From the NCBI GenBank assembly GCA_003501365.1, contig DNPP01000176.1, positions 1 through 7,769 on the forward strand: DNA of 7,769 bases, written 5' to 3'. Below the pieces are notes generated by a model. It did not search any database and was not told the origin of the DNA. It worked only from the letters and a program-made list of their open reading frames with translations. Both the position numbers and the translations under genes were made by a program. The stretch comes from Bacillota bacterium. GTDB lineage: Bacteria > Bacillota > UBA4882 > UBA8346. Below are positions 1 to 6,110 of the stretch, piece after piece (the first letter of the stretch is position 1; each line of letters opens with the position of its first letter).

Positions 1-101
1 CCGATGAAGCGAACGACCGGATTATTCGTTTTTCGTTGCAAAACGCCAGAGATTACCTGGAGGGCAAAACGGCTTTAAATCAAGTAAAATTAGCTAATTA
101 A
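1..101 (+). CDS. C-terminal end of a CDS, probably D-2-hydroxyacid dehydrogenase (5' end outside window)
   Basis: Only the last 32 codons are present, read in frame from base 3 to the TAA at 99-101. The peptide starts DEANDRIIRFSLQNARDYLE and ends NQVKLAN. The pattern of an amphipathic helix with 'A..R......N...yL.GK...N.V' resembles the last helix and tail of NAD-dependent D-2-hydroxyacid/phosphoglycerate dehydrogenases, where a phrase like 'N...fL.G....N.V' closes the protein. No catalytic residue lies in the visible part, so the family call is inference from a short tail. The gene would be a second member of the family encoded on the minus strand at 2706-3743. No terminator hairpin is obvious directly after the stop. 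Confidence 0.45.
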   Translation, partial: DEANDRIIRFSLQNARDYLEGKTALNQVKLAN

Positions 102-153
102 TCGGGTTTATAAAGGTGAATCAGCTAGGTTCCAACTCAAGACGCCTATTATT

Positions 154-317
154 CTCGCGCAGAGGCGCCAAGGCGCAGAGTGCGAGATGCACTTTGCGAG
201 ATATTTTTTGGTAATTCGAGATATCGGTTGCCAACTCGTGAATAGGAAACGTCTAGGCCAGAAAACTAGTCTCAAAGCGCTTCGCCATTTCCCTGCGCCT
301 CCGCGCCTCTGCGGGAG
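154..317. repeat. Long imperfect inverted repeat, REP/MITE-like element
   Basis: The arms are 154-180 and 291-317. Each is 27 nt, and one matches the reverse complement of the other at 23 of 27 positions. The arms are GC-rich ('gcagaggcgccaaggcgcag' and 'gcgcctccgcgcctctgcgg'), in sharp contrast to the AT-rich surroundings. The roughly 110 nt between them carry no ORF. Similar 'CTCTGCGCCT..GCGCCTCTGCG' motifs recur between genes in many environmental bacteria (recalled, not searched). This suggests a dispersed non-autonomous repeat rather than a gene-specific signal. I see no clear target-site duplication. Confidence 0.6.
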
Positions 318-388
318 ATATTCTTTTGATTTTAAATCAATAGATAGCTAGTAGATCACTACATCCAAATAATCTGCTGAATTAACTT

Positions 389-394
389 TATAAT
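389..394 (+). promoter_or_regulatory. Possible -10 box for the GDSL hydrolase gene
   Basis: A perfect TATAAT sits 63 nt upstream of the ATG, in an AT-rich stretch. No good -35 hexamer is found 16-18 bp upstream (CAAATA at 17 bp). The call therefore rests on the -10 alone. Confidence 0.3.
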
Positions 395-457
395 CAGAAT
401 AATTAAATCTGAAACATCAAAATAAAGTTCCGTTTCGGAAAGGAAGTGCTTTAAAAA

Positions 458-1084
458 ATGAAAACGATTGTCTGTTTTGGAGATTCCAACACCTGGGGAC
501 TCGATCCGTTCCAAGGGCCGCGGTTTAACATGGAGCAGCGCTGGCCGGGCGTGTTACGAGGTGCGCTTGGCGCTGGATACTGGGTGGTTGAAGAAGGCAT
601 GGGCGGCAGGACGATAGTATACGACGACCCGGTTGAGGGTTTCGCGTGCGGCCGGGATTATCTGATCCCCTGCCTGCAATCCCATACGCCGGTTGATCTA
701 GTAATCATGATGCTGGGTACCAATGATCTTAAAAAACGCTTTTCGTTGCCTGCCTGCGATATTGCCAAGGGCGCGGGCGTATTGGTGGATTTGATACGGA
801 AGGCAAACTATCCTCGCGGATATCTGGCGCCTCAGGTATTGCTGATCGCGCCGCCTCCCATTATGGAAGTGGGCCGATTTAAAGAGATCTTTACAGGCGG
901 CGCTGAAAAATCCTTGAAATTCGGGGCCTATTACGCAGATATCGCTGAGACTTTCGGATGTCATTTTATGGACGCCGGCAAAATTATTCGTTCCAGTCCG
1001 GTTGACGGGATTCATTTTGATCCCGCTGAGCATGCCAAGCTGGGCCAAGCGGTTACTGAGAAAGTTAAAGAGATTTTAGGATAA
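458..1084 (+). CDS. SGNH/GDSL-family hydrolase (arylesterase / acyltransferase, MsAcT-like)
   Basis: This is a 208-residue serine esterase of the SGNH superfamily, probably cytoplasmic because no signal peptide is visible. All four family blocks are present. Block I is GDSN at 8-11, with catalytic Ser10. Block II is the Gly in EGMGGRT near 46-52. Block III is GTND near 87-90. Block V is DGIHFD near 183-188, with the catalytic Asp and His. The layout, including 'CFGDS.TWG', 'RW.GVL', 'DLVI.MLGTND' and 'VDGIHF', is very close to M. smegmatis MsAcT, an octameric esterase that also performs acyl transfer in water. The natural substrate is unknown. ATG 458 is preceded by AAAGGAAG with 11 nt spacing, slightly long. 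The 3' end converges on the minus-strand acetyltransferase with only 11 bp between the stops and no visible terminator. By eye the gene is more GC-rich than most of the window. Confidence 0.92.
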   Translation: MKTIVCFGDSNTWGLDPFQGPRFNMEQRWPGVLRGALGAGYWVVEEGMGGRTIVYDDPVEGFACGRDYLIPCLQSHTPVDLVIMMLGTNDLKKRFSLPACDIAKGAGVLVDLIRKANYPRGYLAPQVLLIAPPPIMEVGRFKEIFTGGAEKSLKFGAYYADIAETFGCHFMDAGKIIRSSPVDGIHFDPAEHAKLGQAVTEKVKEILG

Positions 1085-1095
1085 GCGTCGGGAGG

Positions 1096-1692
1096 TTAAA
1101 GCGCATCTTCAAATCTCATTTTTTTAAAGTAATATTGGCGGTCATCATCAGTGATTTCCCGGATAACTTGACAAGGGTTGCCGGCGGCGATCACGTTAGG
1201 TGGAATATTCTTAGTCACTACACTGCCGGAACCAATAACCGTATTGTCTCCGATTGTTATGTTGGAGTTGACGATAGCCCCGCCGCCAATCCAAACATTA
1301 TTGCCGATAGTGATGGGAAAAGAGCAACAAAATTCTCTGCGTTCATGGTGAAGGGGATGTCCTCCCGTAAAAAGGCGAACATTGGGCCCAAACATAACAT
1401 TATCCCCAATCGTTACTTTCGCGCCATCGATAATGATACAATTGAAATTGGCGAAAAAGTTTTCGCCAACAAGAATATAGCGGCCAAAAATGCAGTAAAA
1501 CGGAGATCGAATATTAAATTTATCGCCAATTTTTCCAAAAATGGTTTTAATGATTTTATTACGTTCTTCAACCTCGCTAGGGCGTAGAGTATTCAAATCA
1601 AATAATAATTCTTGTGTAAAATTGAAAGCTTTGGAAAATTCTTCATCATGTTTCCAAGGCCTACCCGATAACATTTTTTCTTTTTCAGTCAT
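1096..1692 (-). CDS. Maltose/galactoside O-acetyltransferase family protein (left-handed beta-helix)
   Basis: This 198-residue protein transfers acetyl from acetyl-CoA to a sugar or related hydroxyl in the cytoplasm. The N-terminal 'MTEKEKMLSGRPW...D.EF' is the classic Mac (maltose acetyltransferase) domain. Residues about 75-180 form hexapeptide repeats, with 'ANFNCIIIDGA', 'IGDNVMFGPNV', 'IGNNVWIGGGAI' and 'IGSGSVVTKNIPPNVIAAGN'. Catalytic His is H112 in FTGGHPLHHERRE. The usual LPGV in the coil after IGGGA is replaced by NSNI, a small divergence. Start choice: an ATG at 1789-1791 lacks an SD and overlaps the upstream permease, and the ATG at 1699-1701 touches GGGAG. The ATG at 1690-1692 has GGGAG with 9 nt spacing and gives the family's normal N-terminus. 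It is the last gene of the minus-strand operon, 86 bp after the permease. The substrate is not readable. Confidence 0.9.
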   Translation of the reverse strand: MTEKEKMLSGRPWKHDEEFSKAFNFTQELLFDLNTLRPSEVEERNKIIKTIFGKIGDKFNIRSPFYCIFGRYILVGENFFANFNCIIIDGAKVTIGDNVMFGPNVRLFTGGHPLHHERREFCCSFPITIGNNVWIGGGAIVNSNITIGDNTVIGSGSVVTKNIPPNVIAAGNPCQVIREITDDDRQYYFKKMRFEDAL

Positions 1693-1778
1693 TTTTTTCA
1701 TCTCCCAACTTTGTTCAAAGGAATTCAGAGATTCCCTTGCGCTTCGGAAATAAGAAAGTCTGCGCCGCAAAAAACAAT

Positions 1779-2684
1779 TCAAAACATCCAACTTACAAAG
1801 GGAATGGTGAAAATCGAAAGAATGGTACTGAAAAAAACCAGCCGGGATGCAAACAATACGTCTCCCTTATTTTGCTCCGCAAAAAGGACTGACATTGTCG
1901 GAGCAGGCATAGCCACGATCAAGACGCAAACTTCCAGTAAAGCCTTTTGTAAATTGAACCATTTCAAGCACAATAAAACTAAAACAGGAATCAGTAATAG
2001 TCGTACTAATGCTCCATAATAGAGCTTCCAACTGAAAAAAAGCTCTAATGGCTTAACCTCAGCCAGCGTTGACCCGATAATGATCATGGATATCGGAGTG
2101 GACATTGAACCGATAATTTGCGAAGTTTGGGCGAGAGGCAGCGGTAATTTAACTGAAAACAGGAAAAACAGCATTCCTAAAAAGGTCGCAACCATTCCTG
2201 AATTAATAAAGGCCTTGGTTAAAAAATGACGATCCACTTTATCTGTAAAGATGAATGCTCCATAGGTCCAAAGAAAAATCGTCGTGGTGATATTATAGAT
2301 GGATGCATAAAAAACCCCTTGTTGCCCGAACATATTGCCGATTATTGGATATCCCATAAAACCACAGTTGTTAAAAATACTGCTAAACCTGAGAATTCTG
2401 CCAGTATCCCCGTGCATACCAGAAAACAGAAATTTCCCCAATAATATTGCCAGGAGATGCGCAACAATTGAAAAAGTCAAAACAAATCCCATATTGGCCA
2501 GCATTTCCTGGGAAAAAGATAATTGAAAAGAAGATACCACCAAAAACGGAACAGCGACATTTAAAAGTAATTCCGTCAAACCTTTATTAAGGGCGGGATT
2601 TAAAATTCCCCGTTTTCTACTGCTATAACCAACAGTCACAATTAAAAACAAAACCAATACTTGAGTAATAATTTTCTGATCCAT
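1779..2684 (-). CDS. AEC-family (auxin efflux carrier-like) permease
   Basis: This 301-residue integral membrane protein has about ten hydrophobic segments in two halves, the normal length for bacterial AEC transporters. Characterised bacterial members include malate, malonate and citrate-type carriers, and many are uncharacterised. Family signatures are 'SSIFNNCGFMGYPIIG' at 101-116, 'STPISMIIIGSTLAEV' at 195-210 and the C-terminal 'AMPAPTMSVLFAEQ' at 258-271. Each carries the helix-breaking Gly/Pro residues expected of crossing unwound helices. The ATG at 2682-2684 has AGGAG six bases upstream. It starts 21 bp after the dehydrogenase stop, so co-transcription is likely. This pairing makes a 2-hydroxy- or 2-oxo-acid the natural cargo guess. 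The direction of transport is not determined. Confidence 0.9.
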   Translation of the reverse strand: MDQKIITQVLVLFLIVTVGYSSRKRGILNPALNKGLTELLLNVAVPFLVVSSFQLSFSQEMLANMGFVLTFSIVAHLLAILLGKFLFSGMHGDTGRILRFSSIFNNCGFMGYPIIGNMFGQQGVFYASIYNITTTIFLWTYGAFIFTDKVDRHFLTKAFINSGMVATFLGMLFFLFSVKLPLPLAQTSQIIGSMSTPISMIIIGSTLAEVKPLELFFSWKLYYGALVRLLLIPVLVLLCLKWFNLQKALLEVCVLIVAMPAPTMSVLFAEQNKGDVLFASRLVFFSTILSIFTIPFVSWMF

Positions 2685-2705
2685 TGCCCGCTCCTGTCGG
2701 CTTTT

Positions 2706-3743
2706 TTAAGTATTCCTATCAATATGTCGGCTTTCAAACCAGGGTTTGACATCAGGATTAACACAATTTTTGGGCCAAATGCCTTGGAGAATTCCCCTAA
2801 CTTCAGCTATACCCTTTTCAGGACACTCATGAATGGCTTCAAGAGAAATAGCACCTACATGAGGCGTTAGAATAACATTTTCTAATCCGAAAAACGGGCT
2901 TTCAACTGGACCCTGGGGTTCTTTGAAAACATCCAAATGTCCATACACGTCGATCCCCGCGCCGGCAATCCATTTTTCTTTTAAGGCTCTTGCCAACGCC
3001 AATTCGTCCACAATCAAACCCCGTGCCATATTAATCAGTATTGCACTTTTTTTCATCATCTTAAGTTCCCGTTCACTGATTAAATGCCTGGTTTGAGGAG
3101 ATAATGGAATGAGAATCACGACATAATCACTTTCCTGCAGCAGTTTCTCCAATGAAACAGGTTCAACACCGAAAGATTTTTCGATTTCCGGGTTGACATT
3201 GCGGTGGTAATCTACGATTTTCATATTGAAAGCTTGGGCTCTTTTAGCAACTTCCCGGGCGATATTTCCAAAACCTATCAAACCTAATTTTTTACCGGCG
3301 ATACGAGAGACATTTTCCATCGCCGATAATCGCGCGGTGTTCCATTCTCCGGAAATCATCTTCTGATTCATATCGGGCAGTCTTCGGGCCAGACTTAAAA
3401 GAAGCGCCATCGTATGTTCGGCCATTTCATTCAGACAGAAATCCGGTACATTGACTACAATAATCCCGCGTTCAGTAGCGGCTTCAAGATCGATTTTATC
3501 GGTCCCTACACCGTACCGGCAAATAACCTTGCATTTTTGAAGGTTACTGATCACATCCCGTCCAATTTTGGCAACAGTAACAAGTAAGACATCCGCATCT
3601 TTCGAAACATGAATGATCGCTTCGGGACTGGTATCCTCCAGTTCCACCAGTTCATCAATTCCGGCTGCTTTTATCCATTCCCGTTCTTCAGCGTTAACCG
3701 GAAAAATATCTGCATTCAATCGTATCGCTCTAACTTTTCCCAT
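2706..3743 (-). CDS. D-isomer-specific 2-hydroxyacid dehydrogenase (phosphoglycerate dehydrogenase-like)
   Basis: This 345-residue NAD(P)H oxidoreductase interconverts a 2-oxo acid and a D-2-hydroxy acid. The substrate-binding loop is near 'CRYGVGTDKID' at 75-85. The Rossmann turn is GLIGFGNIA at 154-162, with the third Gly replaced by Ala. Asp178 ends the second strand and favours NAD over NADP. Catalytic Arg241 lies in NMARGLIVDE, and catalytic His295 in TPHVG. The active-site Glu is most likely E275 in FKEP. It lies 34 residues after Arg241, whereas E. coli SerA has 29, so about five residues are inserted ('DVYGHLDVF'). There is no ACT regulatory domain, so it is not the long SerA type. 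The start at 3741-3743 has GGGGGTG upstream with about 6 nt spacing. The gene lies between the aldolase (110 bp upstream) and the permease (21 bp downstream). Confidence 0.92.
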   Translation of the reverse strand: MGKVRAIRLNADIFPVNAEEREWIKAAGIDELVELEDTSPEAIIHVSKDADVLLVTVAKIGRDVISNLQKCKVICRYGVGTDKIDLEAATERGIIVVNVPDFCLNEMAEHTMALLLSLARRLPDMNQKMISGEWNTARLSAMENVSRIAGKKLGLIGFGNIAREVAKRAQAFNMKIVDYHRNVNPEIEKSFGVEPVSLEKLLQESDYVVILIPLSPQTRHLISERELKMMKKSAILINMARGLIVDELALARALKEKWIAGAGIDVYGHLDVFKEPQGPVESPFFGLENVILTPHVGAISLEAIHECPEKGIAEVRGILQGIWPKNCVNPDVKPWFESRHIDRNT

Positions 3744-3853
3744 TTGAACACCCCCTGATCAATTTGGTTTTACTGAAATTCCCATGATCAATTCACGCTG
3801 TTTTACATTTTATATGAGAGTCATGATGAATCGGACATCGATCACTTGATTTC
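3744..3853 (-). promoter_or_regulatory. Intergenic gap between aldolase and dehydrogenase with 9-nt direct repeat
   Basis: This is the largest gap inside the operon (110 bp). The 9-mer TGATCAATT occurs twice, at 3756-3764 and 3785-3793, 29 bp apart, flanking the likely 5' UTR of the dehydrogenase. A TATAAA-like -10 on the minus strand (3809-3814) has no matching -35. An internal promoter or operator is possible but weakly supported. No terminator is seen. Confidence 0.25.
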
Positions 3854-4906
3854 TTATACCGGCGATATCTTTTCTTTGGTATCAATGCCTAAGACTATTT
3901 TTTTATATTTGTAATAAAGGTCTGCAACGTATTCTTCATCAAACGCCGTTTTCTTGATGTCTTCAATCTGTGATAAAATGTGATTGATATTTTTGGTACG
4001 CAGATCTCCTTTTTGTAATAGATATTCAGCGTAATTTCTATGAAGATTATAATTGGCGGATAGTGCATAGGCGTCGGAATAGCCCCATGACTCAAGTTTC
4101 TTTATCCGGATAATATGCTCATCAATCGCTTCTAATACGGGATTGATATTATATTTTGTTTTATTGTAATATTTATTTAAATAATTGATCATCAGTTCAA
4201 TACATAAGTTTCCCGGCGTTCTTCCCATTCCCAGCAGAGAACCGTCGATTACACAATTACGATTGTTTGAGCACATAGCCATGAAATCCTGGGCCATGGA
4301 ATAAGCGAGGGATAAATTCTCATGGAGATGTAATCCAATAACAATCGACTTATCTAAATTGTTTTCAATTAAAAGATAAATCCGCTGCAGATCATTTTTA
4401 GTCATTGATCCGAACGTATCAACGATTGAAAACGCATATGGCTTTATGTCATTTATTTTTTGGACAAGTTTTAAAATATTAATATCAGAATATCCCATGA
4501 TATTAATAGGATTGCAAAAACATTGATAACCTTTTTTGATTACTTCTTTGCAAAATTTAAGCCCCTCGTCCACATCGTAATCATGAAAAGTAACGCGAAT
4601 AACCTCAATGGCGGCGCCATCATTCGGTTCCAGCTTTTTCAGGTCATATTGGTTATGCAACGCCATCGCTGTAAAATTTGTATTGGCACGATATTTTGGC
4701 AAAATGGCTTTTATTTCCTCAACATTATTAAATAAAGTACTATTACGGTCATAAATACAATTTCGCAGAAATCCAATTTCAATATAATCAACCTGGGACT
4801 CGATCAGATAGGTAATAATACTTTTAATGGCCAAAAATCCAAATTTCCAATTGTTAATATAACCGCCATCCCTTAGAGTACAATCCAATAAATTGACAGT
4901 GCCCAT
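3854..4906 (-). CDS. HMGL-like (DRE-TIM metallolyase) aldolase catalytic domain protein
   Basis: This 350-residue protein is a TIM-barrel lyase/synthase of the HMG-CoA lyase-like family. The group includes 4-hydroxy-2-oxovalerate aldolase, isopropylmalate synthase and HMG-CoA lyase. Visible signatures are DCTLRDGGY at 8-16 (catalytic Arg12, metal ligand Asp13), VDTFGSM near 162-168, the metal-binding HLH of GLHLHEN at 193-195, and GMGRTPGN at 226-233. The family uses a divalent metal and commonly makes or breaks a C-C bond next to pyruvate or acetyl-CoA. There is no C-terminal DmpG communication or LeuA regulatory domain. Such stand-alone members are often found in surface-glycan clusters beside KdsC-like phosphatases (recalled), as here. 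The ATG at 4904-4906 has AAGGGG 8 nt upstream and starts 37 bp after the phosphatase. The gene is visibly more AT-rich than the dehydrogenase. Exact reaction unknown. Confidence 0.88.
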   Translation of the reverse strand: MGTVNLLDCTLRDGGYINNWKFGFLAIKSIITYLIESQVDYIEIGFLRNCIYDRNSTLFNNVEEIKAILPKYRANTNFTAMALHNQYDLKKLEPNDGAAIEVIRVTFHDYDVDEGLKFCKEVIKKGYQCFCNPINIMGYSDINILKLVQKINDIKPYAFSIVDTFGSMTKNDLQRIYLLIENNLDKSIVIGLHLHENLSLAYSMAQDFMAMCSNNRNCVIDGSLLGMGRTPGNLCIELMINYLNKYYNKTKYNINPVLEAIDEHIIRIKKLESWGYSDAYALSANYNLHRNYAEYLLQKGDLRTKNINHILSQIEDIKKTAFDEEYVADLYYKYKKIVLGIDTKEKISPV

Positions 4907-4943
4907 GATGAAGTCCCCTTTCTAATTGTATTTAAAATTATTT

Positions 4944-5462
4944 TTATAACTTCAAGGCAAATAATTTTTCAATAGCGTTTTCCCATTGGTTTCTGTTTTT
5001 TAATACAATCTCAATAAATTCACGAACAGCCCCTTCTCCGCCCTTTTTCGATAGTACGATATCACAATAATTTTTTACCTCAGACGCCGCGTCGACCGGA
5101 CATGCGCAATATCCAACTATTTTCATGGCGGGTAAATCGTTTAAATCATCTCCGATATAGGCTAGTTCATCTTTTGAAATGATATTTCGCTCCATAAACT
5201 GTTCTAGATACGCTTGCTTATTACGTACCTCTTGAACCACATATTTCACTTTCAGTTCATTGGCGCGCTGTTCGACGCTATGACTTCTTCGACCGGTTAA
5301 AATCATGAATTCGATTCCCATTTGTTGGGCGAGTAAAATTCCCGCTCCGTCCTTAATGGAAAATTTTTTCGTTTCAACCCGTTTGTTATCGATATATATA
5401 CCGCCGTCAGTCATTGTTCCATCAACATCCAATACAACTATTTTGAGATTCATATAATCCAA
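4944..5462 (-). CDS. KdsC-like HAD-family phosphatase (3-deoxy-D-manno-octulosonate 8-phosphate phosphatase family)
   Basis: This 172-residue, cap-less HAD phosphatase is probably a Mg-dependent tetramer, as in KdsC/YrbI. Motif I is DVDGT at 12-16, with nucleophile Asp12 and acid/base Asp14. Motif II is Thr56 in LTGR, motif III Lys82, and motif IV GDDLND at 104-109. The KdsC signature GGEGAVRE at 141-148, which reaches the neighbouring active site, is intact. Length matches the family. KdsC relatives dephosphorylate KDO-8-P, nonulosonate phosphates or other sugar-acid phosphates, and no KdsA/NeuB-type partner is visible here. Start choice: an in-frame ATG lies at 5451-5453. However, GGTGAT, which pairs well with 16S anti-SD, is ideally spaced for the TTG at 5460-5462 and too far from the ATG. 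The TTG directly abuts the stop of the upstream mini-ORF, suggesting coupling. Confidence 0.88.
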   Translation of the reverse strand: MDYMNLKIVVLDVDGTMTDGGIYIDNKRVETKKFSIKDGAGILLAQQMGIEFMILTGRRSHSVEQRANELKVKYVVQEVRNKQAYLEQFMERNIISKDELAYIGDDLNDLPAMKIVGYCACPVDAASEVKNYCDIVLSKKGGEGAVREFIEIVLKNRNQWENAIEKLFALKL

Positions 5463-5547
5463 CTAATCACCCGCTTTATAAAGAGATCTGTAAATCATGC
5501 GTGCGCTCATTATTATTGTATTTCTACCAGGGTTCATTCTTCATCAT
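5463..5547 (-). pseudogene. Leader mini-ORF, intact as 7 codons or frameshifted to 27 codons
   Basis: On the minus strand a very strong SD (AGAGGGGG, 5554-5561) lies 6 nt before ATG 5545-5547. That frame encodes MMKNEPW and stops with TAG at 5524-5526. A second frame (ATG 5535-5537, peptide from MNPGRNTIIM) runs to a TAG at 5463-5465, exactly adjacent to the TTG start of the phosphatase. Shifting +1 at the CCC-T after codon Glu5 joins the two into a 27-residue peptide ending SLYKAGD. Three explanations remain open: a leader peptide, a small gene broken by one base, or the joined ends of a deleted gene. I recognise no family. Confidence 0.35.
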
Positions 5548-5588
5548 TTTTTACCCCCTCTCCATCGTAACAAAATTGCAATATATTA

Positions 5589-5617
5589 TTTACAACAAAT
5601 TGATATTATGGTAAAAT
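5589..5617 (+). promoter_or_regulatory. Candidate sigma-A promoter for a small RNA
   Basis: On the plus strand, TTTACA (5589-5594) and TAAAAT (5612-5617) are separated by exactly 17 bp, each one mismatch from consensus. The start would be near 5624. No plus-strand gene follows, only a palindrome and then a terminator-like hairpin about 90 nt later. Confidence 0.4.
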
Positions 5618-5634
5618 TAAACATGGAAAAGCTG

Positions 5635-5650
5635 ATAGTGATATCACTAT
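5635..5650. promoter_or_regulatory. Perfect 16-bp palindrome, candidate operator
   Basis: ATAGTGATATCACTAT is self-complementary over all 16 bases. It lies in the leader of the minus-strand operon, about 120 nt downstream of that promoter's start, and at about +12 to +27 of the putative plus-strand small RNA. A dimeric repressor could bind here. The cognate regulator is not in the window. Confidence 0.35.
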
Positions 5651-5658
5651 TTGCTGCC

Positions 5659-5713
5659 AACCTGCAAATCATTGCTCCGGCCAAGAAGTTGATGATTTGC
5701 AGGTTTATTTTTT
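5659..5713 (+). terminator. Intrinsic terminator-like hairpin (14-bp perfect stem, T6)
   Basis: The arms AACCTGCAAATCAT (5659-5672) and ATGATTTGCAGGTT (5692-5705) are perfectly complementary, with a 19-nt loop. They are followed by TA and six T (5708-5713). The T-run makes it a plus-strand terminator. On the minus strand it would be only a stable leader hairpin. The stem is moderately GC-poor (5 of 14 pairs) and the loop is large, so efficiency may be modest. Confidence 0.5.
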
Positions 5714-5779
5714 AACTCAGATATGGTTATGATGAAGTAAACGCAGATATATTTTCTAGAAAATTTATTGATAATATTA

Positions 5780-5808
5780 ATTTTACCAATTCTTCCATAA
5801 TTTGTCAA
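5780..5808 (-). promoter_or_regulatory. Strong sigma-A-type promoter of the minus-strand operon
   Basis: Read on the minus strand, a perfect TTGACA (5803-5808) is followed after exactly 17 bp by TAAAAT (5780-5785). Transcription would start near 5773 and give a leader of about 310 nt before the phosphatase start codon. It is the best promoter match in the window on this strand and points straight at the five-gene operon. Confidence 0.65.
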
Positions 5809-5927
5809 GCAATGACCGCTTCTAAAATTACTGCTTTTTATCTGTGAGGGAAACCAGAATCTTGGCCTGCTTGAAATCAAAATGGGTATTGGCTTGATTT
5901 TAATAATATGAGAAATGCTAGCGATAT

Positions 5928-5959
5928 TTAGAAGTATTTTTAGAAGTAAATTAGAAGTA
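5928..5959. repeat. Three direct repeats TTAGAAGTA at about one helical turn
   Basis: TTAGAAGTA occurs at 5928-5936, 5940-5948 and 5951-5959, with start-to-start spacing of 12 and 11 bp. Same-face spacing of identical 9-mers is typical of tandem binding sites for a regulator. The array lies about 120 bp upstream of the minus-strand promoter and 150 bp upstream of the decayed endonuclease gene. Confidence 0.45.
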
Positions 5960-6110
5960 AAATGCCTCTAAAGCCTAATAAGTCTGTGATTATTTTTTTA
6001 TTAAAAGAATAGGACTTGAGAAAATGATAGTCTGGGATTCTCAAAATAAAATAACCTAAGATAAAAATTATATAATAATAAATATTGAACGCTGCAATAA
6101 AAGGTGAATC

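Larger units (their letters stand above)
102..457. other. Gene-free stretch with an inverted-repeat element
   Basis: This 356-bp stretch lies between the first partial gene and the GDSL hydrolase. It contains the inverted-repeat element at 154-317, a possible promoter near 389 and a small perfect hairpin TTCCG-TTT-CGGAA at 428-440, just before the SD of the hydrolase. I see no credible coding region in it. Confidence 0.7.
5624..5713 (+). ncRNA. Candidate small RNA, antisense to the operon leader
   Basis: The putative transcript runs from the start predicted by the promoter at 5589-5617 to the hairpin plus T6 at 5659-5713, about 90 nt. It would contain a palindrome able to fold as a 6-bp stem (5635-5650), then a 14-bp terminator stem. 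A short hydrophobic ORF beginning at the ATG of 5623-5625 passes through it, but no SD is seen. It would be fully complementary to the leader of the minus-strand operon. This is inferred from signals only. I do not recognise a known RNA family. Confidence 0.35.
5714..6110. other. AT-rich gene-free stretch with operon promoter and short repeats
   Basis: About 400 bp without a convincing gene. It holds the minus-strand operon promoter (5780-5808), a 14-bp AT-rich palindrome (5751-5764), three TTAGAAGTA repeats (5928-5959) and a 7-bp inverted repeat TTGAGAA/TTCTCAA near 6013-6045. The stop-free runs on the minus strand here have no SD and random-looking composition. Confidence 0.6.

Noticed and set aside
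698..1048. 116-codon minus-strand frame inside the GDSL hydrolase
   Set aside because: Shadow of a well-supported gene with all SGNH blocks intact.
1135..1587. 150-codon open frame on the plus strand
   Set aside because: It is the complement of the hexapeptide-repeat acetyltransferase, whose motifs are clear. The plus-strand translation has no family features.
1700..1778. Hairpin between permease and acetyltransferase (AAGGGAAT/ATTCCTTT type) as a terminator
   Set aside because: No T-run follows on the minus strand and the genes are otherwise arranged as an operon.
1693..1791. Longer N-terminus of the acetyltransferase from the ATG at 1789-1791
   Set aside because: No SD before it, overlap with the permease end, and the extra 33 residues do not fit the family. 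A good SD serves the ATG at 1690-1692.
5497..5715. 72-codon plus-strand frame
   Set aside because: The initiation site lacks an SD and the frame runs through a promoter and terminator hairpin. Only its last part could matter if the candidate small RNA were translated.
5751..5764. 14-bp palindrome ATTTTCTAGAAAAT as an operator
   Set aside because: Very AT-rich in an AT-rich stretch, so chance is a reasonable explanation. Mentioned only in the description of the gene-free region.
5647..5880. 77-codon minus-strand frame
   Set aside because: No SD, crosses the operon promoter and the 14-bp hairpin, and has random-looking composition.
5928..5959. TTAGAAGTA repeats as a CRISPR array
   Set aside because: Repeats are 9 nt with 2-3 nt spacers, far too short for CRISPR repeat-spacer units.
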